Below are positions 28,601 to 34,798 of a stretch of DNA of 64,000 nt, piece after piece. The notes below the pieces were generated by a model. That model searched no databases. It was not told the DNA's origin and was given only the letters and a program-made list of their open reading frames with translations. A program made the translations under genes and the position numbers. The stretch's first letter is position 1, and every line of letters starts with the position of its first letter. The DNA is from Rugalucina vietnamica (Eukaryota; Mollusca; Bivalvia; Lucinida; Lucinidae), in contig OZ024871.1 in assembly GCA_964017185.1 (NCBI GenBank), positions 9,168,214-9,232,213 of the forward strand. Direction: 5' to 3'.

Positions 28601-31531
28601 ATCTATCAAAATCTATGACCCATGACCTTGAACTCAAGGTCACTCAGGTGGGTCGTGGTGGTATCAACTTGATCCGTCTACATGTTCAAGAGGTACAGAC
28701 TTATAAAAACTTTAACTTAAATCTTTAACACAAAATTTCTAAGTCCGTGAGGTCACCCAGGGTGGGTCATGATGGTACTGCATAAAACTTCAGACCGATA
28801 TCTACAAACACTCAAAGTATCAACTTCATCCATCAACATGTTTAAGAGATACAGACTTATAAAAACTTTAACCAAAATCTTTAACACAAAATTTCTTAGT
28901 CATTGACCTTGACCTCAAGGTCACCCAAGGTGGATCATGATGGTACTGCATAAAACTTCAGACCGATATCTACCAATATGAAAAGTATCAACTTGATCCA
29001 TCAACATGTTCAAGAGATACAAACTTATAAAAACTTTAACCAAAATCTTTAACACAAAATTTCTAAGTCTGTGACCTTGACCTCAAGGTCATCCAGGATG
29101 GGTCATGATGGTACTGCATAAAACTTCAGACCAATATCTACCAACATGCAAAGTATCAACTTGATCCATCAACATGTTCAAGAGATATAGACTTATAAAT
29201 TGCAAGACATACAGTACATTTGATCTAATTTGTTTTAATGTGTTTTTGTACCTGTCTTCAAAACTCCTATTATTGACTTATTGAAATAAATTCAGCTACT
29301 GTCAATATCAGAGGTCATGTAGTTCCTTCTTCAATGGTGGGCGGAGCTAAACTTGTCCTGTCTAAATGTACTGATCTTGAACCCTTATCTTGATACTATT
29401 TTTGGAACATAAATGACAGCAGTGGTGGTCTAGATTCTTTGATCTTATGGTGAGACATCATCCAGGTGTTATGTCAGAAAACTACCCAAAGTGCTCGAAT
29501 TATGAAATTGCCTGTAATATACATGTAGATTGCCCTGGGGTGGGGGCATATGAGCCCCTGGGGTCCAGTTTTTTTCCAGAATCATTAATATTCAGTCCTA
29601 CTGCCCATTTCCTGCAAGACATTCACTTTAAATAACATTTTAAAAGTTTTCCCCATTCAAATGCATTGGCGACCTATGTTGACCTTGCCGTAAAATAGGT
29701 CAAGGTCATCACAGGGTCATGATTTATATACACAATGTAGTACTTTAGCCATTGATGCTTCATGCCAAGTTTCGTTGAAAGCGGTTCACCGGTTCTGGAG
29801 AAGAAGATTTTTAAAGGTTTTTACCATATATGGGCGTGGCCGCCATCTTGGTCATGTGACCTGGATTTATATACACATTGGCTCCCCCTTCCTATAGATG
29901 CTTCATATAAAATTTGGCTTTGATTGGCCAAGCGGTTTCAGAGAAGAAGATCTTTGAAATTGTGGACGGACGGACACCGGATCATGGCCATCCTATAAGC
30001 TCACCTTGTGAGCCTAACAGCTCAGGTGAGCTAAAAATAGTCTAAAATGACCAATTGGGGTCCAATAGTGGTCAGTGTAATACCTAAAACCATGTTGTAA
30101 TGAAGCATGTTATAAAGAGGTCCAAGTGGCCTGAGAAAATTTGCCTTCAGAGTATACCAGAGTATACTGACACAAACCAGCCTACTCAGTCACAGCCAAA
30201 GGCTAGAAGCTTAAAATTTCAGATTTAGGATAAAGGGGAATTATACTATCCATGAAGTAAAAAACATACTATTCAGCTATATAGTTACAGTGCAGCTGAA
30301 TGGACTGTAAGTTTCTCATTTGTAAAATGCAGGGGCCAGTTGTTCAAAATTAACAATGTTGTTAGTTAACAATTCATTAAGATTTCAGATGGCAATATTA
30401 CAAATACACTGTTATTTTTTGTCGAAAAAATGTGAGAATCTTTTGCATTGCAAAGGATTCTCACATTTTTCAACAAAAAAATAAGTGTGTATTTGCTTTT
30501 GAAGTTGATATATAGATAACAAATTGAGGGCTTATCCACAGTGTTAAACTAACAAAGTTTTGAGCAACTGGGCCCAGGTCCTCTTATGATGTTCTTTATT
30601 CATACTATTTGCAACTTTTTATAAATTAGTTATCTCATACTTCACCATATCATTGTTGGTTTTTCCCCCAGGATGTTACTGAGCAGGAATTGAGTGAAGC
30701 CAGAGCTAAACAGGAGGACTTTATACTGAAGTGAGTTGAGAAGTAGCTGTAACATGTACATAAAGAATTTAAACAGACTTTTAAGGGCTATTCTGTAATC
30801 GGTATGGTTATACAGAAAGAAAATATGGTTCATTTGACAAATCATAACGTGAAAACACAAAAGCATCATAAATTTGATTGATTATACATAAACATGTGCA
30901 ACAGATATAAAGCCAAATCCACACTTCTGATTTTCTCTGCTGAAATGTCCGCCCATCTAAATGAGCATCATTCATAAGAGTTAAGGACCAGCCAACACAG
31001 ATGTGTAAAATGGTCTGTTTGATATGTCATCAGTTAGCCATTATGATAACGATATTTCAGGGAGCAAGAGTTATCTAACTTGATTCAACAGAAGAAATAT
31101 TTGAAAGCTATAGGTCTGGCTATCACACTAGAACAACCCTTTAGAGTGCTCAATATTATCAAAGGTAATGATACAATGATTTTAAAATGGAGCAGTAGGG
31201 ACTAGAGAAAAAGAAATAGTAATTGCTTTACCCTGGATTTCTGAGAAATGTATTGTAAGGGCCACCATTATATGAAACCAGTGATGTGTTTGAAATTCAT
31301 CTGCCATTTGAATTATAATGTCATTCTTAATGCTGATGCAGCACATGTTTAACATGAGCTTTACATGCAAGACTAAACAACCAATATTGAATTTACTATA
31401 TCTGTGATTGGATAATCTTGGATAATCTGATTTGTAGGAAATGTGTTTCTTTATTCCAGAGATTTTGTTAGATGAAGATGGTTCTGCACAATTACACAAG
31501 ACACTGGAAAAACTCAGGCTAGACCAGATAG
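1532..31531 (+). CDS. TBL3: TBL3/UTP13, WD40 small-subunit processome protein (18 exons, partial at both ends)
   Basis: Eighteen exons with GT-AG borders join in one frame to give 696 codons that follow vertebrate TBL3 colinearly. Known role: TBL3/Utp13 is a nucleolar UtpB subunit (with PWP2, UTP6, UTP12, UTP18, UTP21) that binds pre-18S rRNA early in 40S assembly. Seen here: about 12 WD40 blades, enough for two propellers (SADFTIKIWDIE, DNTVRLWRIK, SEDQTLKLWRVP, SGDGTVKLWSL, GSDGLIKLWTI), then the start of the helical Utp13 C-terminal domain in the last three exons. Human TBL3 is about 808 residues. About 25-30 N-terminal residues lie in an exon left of the window, and about 100 C-terminal residues were not found. 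Introns run from about 200 bp to 9.8 kb and are packed with repeats. Coordinates span first to last exon; the exons are listed separately. Confidence 0.95.
1856..2085 (+). repeat. Family B hairpin MITE, degraded
   Basis: It retains the family's internal inverted core (aaagcaaagacacagatcaac ... agctgatcag), the 'tttcaagcttcttg' block and 'caggtttcttttgtg'-type terminus in decayed form. It fills the intron between the first two TBL3 exons seen. Confidence 0.55.
2112..2159 (+). CDS. TBL3: TBL3 exon (16 codons)
   Basis: Acceptor gttgtag, donor accag|gtacc, phase 0 to 0. It encodes DEDEEISCFVLSPDNQ, aligned with human EDQEDITAFDLSPDNE. The preceding intron holds a degraded family B MITE; the next intron is 9.8 kb and contains the 7.45-kb insertion. 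Confidence 0.88.
3497..3656. repeat. Tandem duplication of about 80 bp
   Basis: Two adjacent copies (about 3497-3574 and 3575-3656) share gtgataggtc, gcggttaaacgtta, agacgacgt and the end aacatgtccagtggtgt, with a few changes and a 4-bp length difference. Confidence 0.8.
4507..4632. repeat. Foldback, perfect 23-bp inverted repeat
   Basis: The arms at 4507-4529 and 4610-4632 are exact reverse complements (left arm begins ctatctacatcgcgcatgg) around an 80-nt loop. It may be a tiny MITE inside the 7.45-kb element. Confidence 0.75.
4682..5170. other. Interior of the 7.45-kb element, no gene seen
   Basis: AT-rich sequence with an A18 run near 4731-4748. Reading frames here are short, lack family resemblance and overlap on both strands. 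The interval up to about 6290 is similar, apart from a doubled 20-mer (gacgacaaccggtgtcataa) at 5399-5438. Confidence 0.5.
6290..6490 (-). mobile_element. tRNA-derived SINE
   Basis: On the minus strand the head starts ggtcccgatagcgtaatgg and has a B-box-like ggttcgaccccg at about 6435. It is followed by a SINE-like body with 'ggctaccttgcttggcgctc'. The anticodon arm does not fold well, so it is a SINE or pseudogene and not a working tRNA. Confidence 0.65.
7334..7569 (+). mobile_element. Family B hairpin MITE
   Basis: Terminal TGAGCCGCG ... CGCGGTTCA, an internal palindrome around gcgaaaacaaaggcgcagat, and 2-bp AA on both sides. Confidence 0.75.
7577..7814 (-). mobile_element. tRNA-Leu-like SINE (same family as 59552)
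   Basis: On the minus strand: ccccggtggccgagcggtta, then gggttcgagcctcgcac, then tctcggggtcctcccg and a 3' T-run (plus-strand 7577-7586). It matches the plus-strand copy at 59552 in block order. Confidence 0.75.
7931..8420 (-). repeat. Family G repeat split by a family B MITE
   Basis: The blocks ggcaatgatcaggaaat, cacaatcagaaagaaattcc, acccaaacttaactaaaa and then gtgcaaac...ttc(t)acaccaaaac occur intact at about 42876-43120. Here they are separated by 8073-8314. Confidence 0.65.
8073..8314 (+). mobile_element. Family B hairpin MITE
   Basis: TGAGCTGCCCCGTGGGAAAA ... GAGGCGGCTCA with the internal palindrome agatcagcttcgcggtaacc. TA on both sides. It is inserted into a family G copy. Confidence 0.85.
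8820..9310 (-). repeat. Family C palindromic repeats (two adjacent copies)
   Basis: Each has arms of 'aaaacatagattgtgggtac' with 'agaaccgcctcg' inverted against its complement, preceded by 'ggggtatacctatttttctt'. The second copy (about 9085-9240) has both arms. Between them is a doubled 'gtataccatcacgaaaac'. Confidence 0.7.
9310..10225. other. Interior of the 7.45-kb element, nothing recognised
   Basis: Mixed AT-rich sequence without repeats I can pair and without a credible reading frame. Confidence 0.4.
11290..11910 (+). repeat. Family C repeat, decayed, interrupted
   Basis: It starts with 'ccatacgaaaataagccc' and has the weak inverted core (ctgcctggccaaggcgg). It ends 'gaacatgttttcctgatgatg', as in the other copies. 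It is split by the element at 11560-11882. Its end lies 22 bp before a TBL3 exon. Confidence 0.65.
11560..11882. mobile_element. hAT-like 323-bp MITE
   Basis: Terminal inverted repeats CAGGGTTAGAAATAAG and CTTATTTCTAACACTG (one mismatch), flanked by ATTAT on both sides. Inside, 'ggcaacttgacct' and 'gaggggcaacttca' blocks form a looser palindrome. The CAGGG/CAGTG ends are typical of hAT; hAT duplications are normally 8 bp, so the flank match is short. Confidence 0.65.
11932..12009 (+). CDS. TBL3: TBL3 exon (26 codons)
   Basis: Acceptor gtgttgcag, donor ggaag|gttag, phase 0 to 0. It encodes LLLRQWKWRE within the blade, like human LLLAQWAWQE. The acceptor lies about 22 bp downstream of the end of a family C repeat (ending near 11910). 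Confidence 0.92.
12076..12335 (+). repeat. Family C repeat
   Basis: 'ttacgaaaataggcccatg', arms 'aaaacatagattgtg' and 'cccacaatctatgttttg', then 'aggtatacctctgcatac' and 'cacggacatgttatcctgatg'. Confidence 0.75.
12460..12645 (-). repeat. Family B MITE, degraded
   Basis: Reversed family blocks: agccgcaacacaagaaaac, tggtcccaaactggtc, 'gaagcttaagaaggagag', and the core gcgaaaacaatggcactgat ... gcgtctttgttttcac. It ends about 10 bp before the acceptor of the TBL3 exon at 12656. Confidence 0.55.
12656..12804 (+). CDS. TBL3: TBL3 exon (WD40 blade LLATGSADFTIKIWDIE)
   Basis: Acceptor tattccag, donor atcag|gtaaat, phase 0 to 2. It contains a full WD core, LLATGSADFTIKIWDIE, then LRGHQGVI. The 3' end of this exon with its donor is repeated several times directly downstream (12805-13018). 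Only the first donor keeps the frame open, because the next codon across it reads TAA. Confidence 0.95.
12805..13018 (+). repeat. TBL3: Tandem 57-bp copies of a TBL3 exon end with its splice donor
   Basis: The last 57 bp of the exon ending at 12804, including cag|gtaaat, is copied downstream. Donor-like junctions lie at 12847, 12904, 12961 and 13018 (the first copy is shortened by 14 bp). One copy has ggggcc as in the exon; the others have ggggtc. Confidence 0.92.
13132..13367 (-). mobile_element. Family B hairpin MITE
   Basis: TGAGCCGCCTCGTGGGAAAA ... CATGAGGCGGCTTA in reverse orientation, flanked by AT on both sides. Confidence 0.85.
13383..14326. mobile_element. 944-bp element flanked by TTAA
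   Basis: Perfect inverted ends GGATGTTCGCTGC ... GCAGCGAACATCC, with TTAA at 13379-13382 and 14327-14330. No coding potential, AT-rich. TTAA target duplication is typical of piggyBac and Kolobok families, so this is probably a non-autonomous relative. Confidence 0.82.
14695..14865 (+). CDS. TBL3: TBL3 exon (WD40)
   Basis: Acceptor atgtttcag, donor ttctc|gtaagt, phase 2 to 2. It encodes YKVRVWNLSTSQCL and AHYSVVTSIVFSKNG, one complete blade end and the start of the next. It matches human AIRVWSLQDRSCL and AHYSAVTSLAFSADG. Confidence 0.95.
15204..15439 (+). mobile_element. Family B hairpin MITE
   Basis: TGAGCCGTCCCATGGGAAAA ... GAGGTGGCTCA, core palindrome cagcttcgcggtaaccgcg, AA on both sides. 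Confidence 0.85.
15662..15737 (+). CDS. TBL3: TBL3 exon (WD40)
   Basis: Acceptor gttgtag, donor ttgag|gtaggt, phase 2 to 0. It encodes SGRDGVVAVWDTEQ and RTIPVFE. The RTxPVFE motif is specific to TBL3 among WD40 proteins (human RTVPVFE). Confidence 0.95.
15945..16041 (+). CDS. TBL3: TBL3 exon (linker and blade start)
   Basis: Acceptor tatttcag, donor taaag|gtttg, phase 0 to 1. It encodes ESLMLLPEDQD and HFVTAGSKG, matching human EAAVLLPEE and YFLTAGDQG. Confidence 0.93.
16305..16426 (+). repeat. Short interspersed repeat (shared with 23579-23740)
   Basis: Shares ttctctttggctccatgttg, ccaaatct, 'ggtcattgacgagactttaa', 'ctgctct' and 'aaggatct' with the copy at 23579-23740. It looks like a SINE 3' part. 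Confidence 0.5.
16427..17942 (+). repeat. Family A repeat, complete
   Basis: Starts with the hairpin agctcacctgagccgttagg and has three internal units with 'atgaccttgacc ... caaggtcaa'. It ends ctcaggtgagcg ... ggaccattggtcctctggt. The next copy begins directly after it. Confidence 0.88.
17943..19620 (+). repeat. Family A repeat, variant with a second unit type
   Basis: Starts agctcacctgagccgaagg, then a (CCGT)n tract at about 17998-18042. Two to three units of about 300 bp follow, with 'ggttgctatggcaact' and 'ttgattggttgctggggccc', then a standard unit and the standard tail. Confidence 0.85.
19768..20009 (+). CDS. TBL3: TBL3 exon (WD40 plus charged insertion)
   Basis: Acceptor gctgcag, donor aacaa|gtatgt, phase 1 to 0, 242 nt. 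It begins ILRVWNPQLAKCVY and ends GLEKLRLKKQ. Between them is a Lys/Glu/Asp-rich loop of about 35 residues, longer than the human loop. The two long repeats at 16427-19620 fill the intron before it. Confidence 0.93.
20355..20555 (+). CDS. TBL3: TBL3 exon (WD40, GHTDIVLSVDVF)
   Basis: Acceptor acttgcag, donor gaaag|gtatgt, phase 0 to 0, 67 codons. It encodes FSGNNDEIVDIKFLDNSE, the run VVATNSMYIKVFEL, and GHTDIVLSVDVF. The human counterpart reads GHTDIVLALDVF. Confidence 0.96.
21076..21182 (+). CDS. TBL3: TBL3 exon (WD40, DNTVRLWRIK)
   Basis: Acceptor cattccag, donor tcaag|gtagc, phase 0 to 2. It encodes DNTVRLWRIKPEEKE and GHTHAVGTVAVSR. The GHTHxVGTV run is conserved in TBL3. Confidence 0.95.
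21337..21440 (+). repeat. Left half of a foldback element (same family as 30335)
   Basis: 'gccagttgttcaaaac' to 'caaatacactgttatttttt', as in the copy at 30335. It is broken here by the next repeat. The end 'taactgggcccag' reappears at about 22938-22950. Confidence 0.65.
21441..22930 (+). repeat. Family A repeat, variant units
   Basis: Starts agctcacctgagccgaaggc. It carries four units of about 300 bp with 'ggataagaactctggttg' and 'attggttgctggggcccc', and ends 'aggtgagcgatttcaggacc'. It is inserted in a foldback element, which gives its outer borders. Confidence 0.85.
22953..23082 (+). mobile_element. Family B MITE, 3' half only
   Basis: From 'ttcgctactcggatagtac' to 'cacgaggcggctct'. It ends 6 bp before the splice acceptor of the TBL3 exon at 23089. 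Confidence 0.8.
23089..23290 (+). CDS. TBL3: TBL3 exon (WD40, SGSEDQTLKLW)
   Basis: Acceptor ctctttgcag, donor ctaag|gttagt, phase 2 to 0. It encodes FFVSGSEDQTLKLWRVP and HDKEINSVTVAPNDKFIA (human HDKDINSVAIAPNDKLLA). The acceptor sits 7 bp past the end of a truncated family B MITE, whose terminal GGCTCT contributes to the pyrimidine tract. Confidence 0.96.
23579..23740 (+). repeat. Short interspersed repeat (shared with 16305)
   Basis: Contains ttctctttggctccatgttg, 'gatcactgaagaggcttaag' and 'gtagccgaaaccgcg', as seen in SINE-like 3' bodies. Family unnamed. Confidence 0.5.
23776..23865 (+). CDS. TBL3: TBL3 exon (WD40)
   Basis: Acceptor cttaccag, donor acagg|gtaag, phase 0 to 0, 30 codons. 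It encodes LWSAADLSLLGVMRGHKRG and VWCVQFSPVDR (human GHRRGLWCVQFSPMD). Confidence 0.95.
24049..24270 (-). mobile_element. Family B hairpin MITE
   Basis: TGAGCCTGTGTGTGAGAAAA ... TGTGGCGGCTCA in reverse orientation, flanked by TA on both sides. The core is partly decayed. Confidence 0.78.
24437..24656 (+). mobile_element. Family B hairpin MITE
   Basis: TAAGCCGCTGCATGGAAAAA ... CTCATGCACAGACTC. The core has lost most of its right arm. It lies 19 bp before a TBL3 acceptor. Confidence 0.75.
24676..24744 (+). CDS. TBL3: TBL3 exon (WD40, 23 codons)
   Basis: Acceptor ttataatag, donor ttaag|gtaagc, phase 0 to 0. It encodes ILATSSGDGTVKLWSLVD. The acceptor has a weak A/T-rich tract and lies about 19 bp from the end of a family B MITE. 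Confidence 0.92.
24854..25089 (+). mobile_element. Family B hairpin MITE, well preserved
   Basis: TGAGCCACCCCATGGGAAAA ... ACGAGGTGGCTCA, AA on both sides. The central palindrome cagcttcgcgg/ccgcgaagctg is intact. A 3' scrap of another copy lies at 24786-24828. Confidence 0.85.
25345..25415 (+). CDS. TBL3: TBL3 exon (WD40)
   Basis: Acceptor tttttcag, donor tcatg|gtaag, phase 0 to 2. It encodes TFEGHDCAVLKVTFLTRG (human TFEGHDASVLKVAFVSRG). It is followed by a family B MITE about 110 bp downstream. Confidence 0.95.
25523..25746 (+). mobile_element. Family B hairpin MITE
   Basis: TGAGCCATCGCATGAGAAAA ... GGCACAGGCTCA, flanked by AA on both sides. Confidence 0.82.
25847..26127 (+). repeat. Family C repeat ending at a TBL3 acceptor
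   Basis: Arms aaaacatagattgtgggtac and cgagtacccacaatctatg, then 'cacggacatgttttcctgatg'. The TBL3 acceptor at 26131-26132 follows within a few bases. Confidence 0.8.
26133..26289 (+). CDS. TBL3: TBL3 exon (WD40, last blades)
   Basis: Acceptor gattttcag, donor ggaag|gtaact, phase 2 to 0. It encodes GSDGLIKLWTIKSNECVKT, HEDKIW and GGADSTLIEWK. The acceptor sits a few bases beyond the end of a family C repeat. Confidence 0.96.
26408..26637 (-). mobile_element. Family B hairpin MITE
   Basis: TGAGCGGCCTTGTGGGAAAA ... TTTTCCCATGCTCA in reverse orientation, flanked by TA on both sides. Confidence 0.82.
26643..27606 (-). repeat. Family A repeat, 5' truncated, reversed
   Basis: Begins with the reversed tail aaccagaggaccaatggtcc and has two units. 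It stops at 'gtttgaatattatggtata' without the hairpin end. Confidence 0.8.
27607..28605. other. TBL3 intron, no feature seen
   Basis: AT-rich sequence with no exon matching TBL3 and no repeat I can pair, apart from a MITE-like scrap (gcatcatgagaaaaccag) near 28526. Confidence 0.5.
28612..29200 (+). repeat. Tandem array of about 160-170 bp units
   Basis: About four units, each with 'tgaccttgacctcaaggtca', 'gtactgcataaaacttcaga', 'gtatcaacttgatccatcaa' and 'aaaaactttaaccaaaatct'. Confidence 0.82.
29515..30033 (-). repeat. Family A repeat, short reversed copy
   Basis: One unit, ending with the hairpin cctaacagctcaggtgagct. The tail end is missing. Confidence 0.8.
30165..30310 (-). repeat. Family B MITE remnant
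   Basis: 'gacacaaaccagcctactcag', 'ggctagaagcttaaaatttc' and 'attatactatccatg' match the reversed family. The ends are lost. Confidence 0.5.
30335..30572. repeat. Foldback element
   Basis: Ends ggccagttgttcaaaa and ttttgagcaactgggcc are inverted. In the middle, aaaaatgtgagaatc and gattctcacattttt form a second hairpin. Confidence 0.72.
30672..30730 (+). CDS. TBL3: TBL3 exon (start of Utp13 C-terminal domain)
   Basis: Acceptor tcccccag, donor ctgaa|gtgagt, phase 0 to 2. It encodes DVTEQELSEARAKQEDFIL, the charged helix that links the second propeller to the Utp13 domain (human DVTEAEQAEEQARQEE). Confidence 0.92.
31061..31164 (+). CDS. TBL3: TBL3 exon (Utp13 domain)
   Basis: Acceptor atatttcag, donor caaag|gtaatg, phase 2 to 1. 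It encodes ELSNLIQQKKYLKAIGLAI followed by LEQPFRVLNIIK, matching human ELDNLLHEKRYLRALGLAI. Confidence 0.95.
31460..31531 (+). CDS. TBL3: TBL3 exon (last one found)
   Basis: Acceptor ttattccag, donor agata|ggtaagt used after the G (phase 1 to 1). It encodes ILLDEDGSAQLHKTLEKLR and DQI. The rest of the Utp13 domain (human FCVTWNTNS through YTERHFQRL) should follow and was not found. Reading through the donor stays open for about 35 codons and stops at 31636-31638, where the TAA overlaps an AATAAA. Confidence 0.88.
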
Positions 31532-32039
31532 GTAAGTCAGAGCAGAAATACCATGTACATGTCTTTAAATACAAAGACAAGAAAATGATAGTTTATATCA
31601 CAAAAGGACCTTTGGCGTATGAGATACATATTGAATAAAATAAACATGTATCATGTATGTGTAGGAATGACAGGGCTTAGATATGTTTTGCTTATAAGCC
31701 TGAGGAAATAATTCTGTTTACTTTCAATATACCCTCGATATCGTCGTTAAACTATCGATCGACCTTAAATTTACCTTGATACTATACGCGCTTATATTTA
31801 TTTTTAGCCAGAGAGTGACAACGAAGTATTTTTGGATCGATGACCTTGAGTTTGCTTCGTTTACAATGTAATCAGATATTTAGCATGTGTGATCAGCCAT
31901 CGTTGTCCAAACATAAAAGTCATAGTATAACAGCTTCCAGTTTCTTTTGAGCTTTTCCAGTAGCTCAAATAAGCCCCTCTCTGGGTTAAACTTTCTTAGC
32001 CAAGCGTTTTGGTCATTATTTGGAACTAAGCTGTTTTGC

Positions 32040-34235
32040 CATAATATCAACCTGTCTGAAGACCTTGCTAGCTACAAGGCATAGAGAAAAATCTTTATAT
32101 ATAACCATAACGGAATTGGGCTAGCATATATTCATGTAAATAAGCTGCAATGTAGACCAAAATTTGGTTAAGTCTAAATAATGAAAGCAGAAACACAATC
32201 TTGATATAGCCTTAACCAACTTTTGTTAAGTCTTGCCTCTTATATTCTTTCAGATGCTGATCAAAATAATGAAACATTGTTAGCCAAATTTAGTTTAGAA
32301 TGAGTTTTATACAACTTAGTTCAATCGGTAGCATTTGTTCTTACAAGTTATCATTGTTATTAGCCCAAACTTGGTTAACTCTTTGTTATAATAGCTACAA
32401 AACAGTTGCAGCATTAACCTTAACCAGCTTTGGCTAATGCTTATTCTGTCCCATTCAGATGCTGATTGAAAATTGGTTTGAAATAAACCAAAACTTGGTA
32501 AATGTAGGTACGTTATAATACCAGCAAAGCAACCTCAACATGGCCTCACCCAATGTTGGCTATCATGTATTCTGTCTCATACAGACGTGGACAAAATGAT
32601 ATCTCTTTAACCAAATTTGGCAAGCATGTATTAGAACCAAACATTGATGTTGACCAAAACTTGGCTAAATGTAGGTTAGTAATAATACCAGAAAAACAAT
32701 GGCTATCATGTATTCTGTTTCATTCAAAACTTGGTTAAATGTAGGTAGGTAAAAATACCAGCAAAACAACTTCAACATAGCCTTAACCAACTTTGGCTAT
32801 CACCTATTCTGTCTCATTCAGATGTGGACGGAAATAATATACAATTATGATGACCAAAACTTTTTAACTCAAGGTAGGCGATATTTGGTTAGAAGCAAAA
32901 CAGAAGACAGTCTTTATATCTGGCTAGCATCTATTCTAAACAAAATAACAATGGTGTTGACTTAACCTTGGTAAATTCTTAAAATACATATAATAGCAAA
33001 ATGTTCTTCTTGAAATTATACTTAAACCAACTTAGGCTACCATGTTTTCCTTTCTCTACTTAACTTTAATCAAGCCTGGGTAGTATATGTTTGAATAAAG
33101 TTCACATTGATTTTGACCAAAACGTGGTTAAATGAAGGTAGGTAATAATACCAGCAAAACAACTAAACATAGCCTTAACCAACTTTGGCTATCATGTATT
33201 CTGTTTCATTTAAACTTGGACTGAAAGAATATACATGTATCTTTAACCAAATTTGGCAGGCTTTTATTACAAGCAAACATTGATCTCGACCAAAACTTGG
33301 TTAAATGTAGGTAGGTGTATGTACTGAAATAATATATCTTTAACCAAATTCAGTAACTAGTATTAGAAGCAAACATTGATGTTGACCAAAACTTGGTTTG
33401 ATGTTGACCAAAACTTGGTTAAATGTAAATAGATTATAATACCAGCAAAACAACCTCAACATAGCCTTAACCAACTTTGACTATCATGTATTCTGTCTCA
33501 TTCATATGTGGATGGAAATACTGAATTTCTAACCAGATTTGGCCAGCATGTACATTACAAGCAAACATTGGTGTTGACCAAAACTTGGTTAAATGTAGGT
33601 AGGTAATAATACCAGCAAAACAACTAAACATAGCCTTAACCAACTTTGGATATCATGTATTCTGTCTCATTCAGATGTGGACAGAAATAATATATCTTTA
33701 ACCAAATTTGGCAAGAATGTATTACAAGCAAACACTAGTGTTGACCAAAACTTGGTTAAAAGTAGGTATGTAATAATACCAGCAAAACAACCTCAACATA
33801 GCCTTAACCAATTTTGGTTATCATGTATTCTGTTTCATTCAAAACTTGGTTAAATGTAGGTAGGTAATAATACCAGCAAAACAACTAAACATAGCCTTAA
33901 CCAACTTTGGCTATCATGTATTCTGTCTCATTCAGATGTGGACGGAAATTATATCTCTTTAACCAAATTCCGCAACATGTATTAGAAGCAAACATTGATG
34001 TTGACCAAAACTTGGTTAAATGTAAATAGATTATTATACCAGCAAAACAACTTGAACTTAGCCTTAACCAACTTTGGCTATCGTGTATTCTGTTTCATTC
34101 AGATGTGGATGGAAATACTGAATCTTTAACCAGATTTGGCCAGCATGTACATTACAAGCAAATTGGTGTTGATCAAAACTTGGTTAAATGTAGGTAGGTG
34201 ATAATACCAGCAAAGCAACCTCAACATAGCCTGGT
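32040..34235. repeat. Tandem array of about 170-260 bp units (2.2 kb)
   Basis: Degenerate units repeat 'gttgaccaaaacttggttaa', 'taataataccagcaaaacaa', 'catagccttaaccaactttg' and 'tattctgtctcattcagatg'. Spacing between the last motif is about 168-170 or about 260 bp. It lies between the last TBL3 exon found and the end of the DUF7869 gene. Confidence 0.88.
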
Positions 34236-34445
34236 TTGAAACCACAAAACAGGCATTCTTGAATTGACAGGCATTCTTGAAATGAGTGGCATATCATTAA
34301 AAGGTGATTTAGAAAATTGTTCTACAGATAAGTTGTTCTGTTAACTCTATGCTAATGGCCTAAAGTGCCAAATGTAAATGACAAAAAATGAGATCACAGT
34401 CTGTTTCATATAAAGAAAAGTAATGAATAAGCTCTATGAAAGTTA

Positions 34446-34451
34446 TTTATT
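34446..34451 (-). terminator. Probable polyadenylation signal of the DUF7869 gene
   Basis: AATAAA on the minus strand about 50 nt after the stop codon, before the tandem array begins at about 34235. Confidence 0.5.
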
Positions 34452-34501
34452 CATCTTACATAAACACTTGAGGCTTATTCATTTGATTTATATAAAACTG
34501 A

Positions 34502-34798
34502 CTACCAAAGCTTATAATTGCCTTCCTTAATTAATTTTTGAATAACAGAAGGGATGTTTCTGGACCCTGTTAAGATGAAATCTCCAGGTATCAGATTGCT
34601 ATAATGTATCTGGGTCTCTCCACATTCAGTGGCAGATACTTTATAGCCTCTTGATTGGTACATCTTAAGGGTAATCATCTCCTCTCTCTTTTCAGTAATT
34701 TGACCAACTTGGACTGTTTGCGCATCCAGCAGCAGTAGAGCAAACTTTCCGATAGAATACTTCCTTCTGTCTGCACCTTTCTGCCCTTCTGAGCGCAC
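34502..34798 (-). CDS. DUF7869 gene exon 13 (stop codon)
   Basis: Acceptor aattccag, phase 0, open to TAG at 34504-34502. It encodes KYSIGKFALLLLDAQTVQV and ends VIQKLIKEGNYKLW. This terminal part looks like a small beta-rich module with conserved hydrophobics. A minus-strand AATAAA lies at 34451-34446, about 50 nt past the stop. Confidence 0.88.
   Translation of the reverse strand: MRSEGQKGADRRKYSIGKFALLLLDAQTVQVGQITEKREEMITLKMYQSRGYKVSATECGETQIHYSNLIPGDFILTGSRNIPSVIQKLIKEGNYKLW

Noticed and set aside
31182..31580. 132-codon minus-strand frame
   Set aside because: It is antisense to two TBL3 exons and an intron, with no family resemblance.
32256..32305. A TBL3 exon candidate after acceptor ctttcag (frame with DADQNNETLL)
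   Set aside because: The phase fits and it faintly recalls human DQKEALLRF, but it stops after about 17 codons, lacks the WNTN motif and is part of the tandem array.
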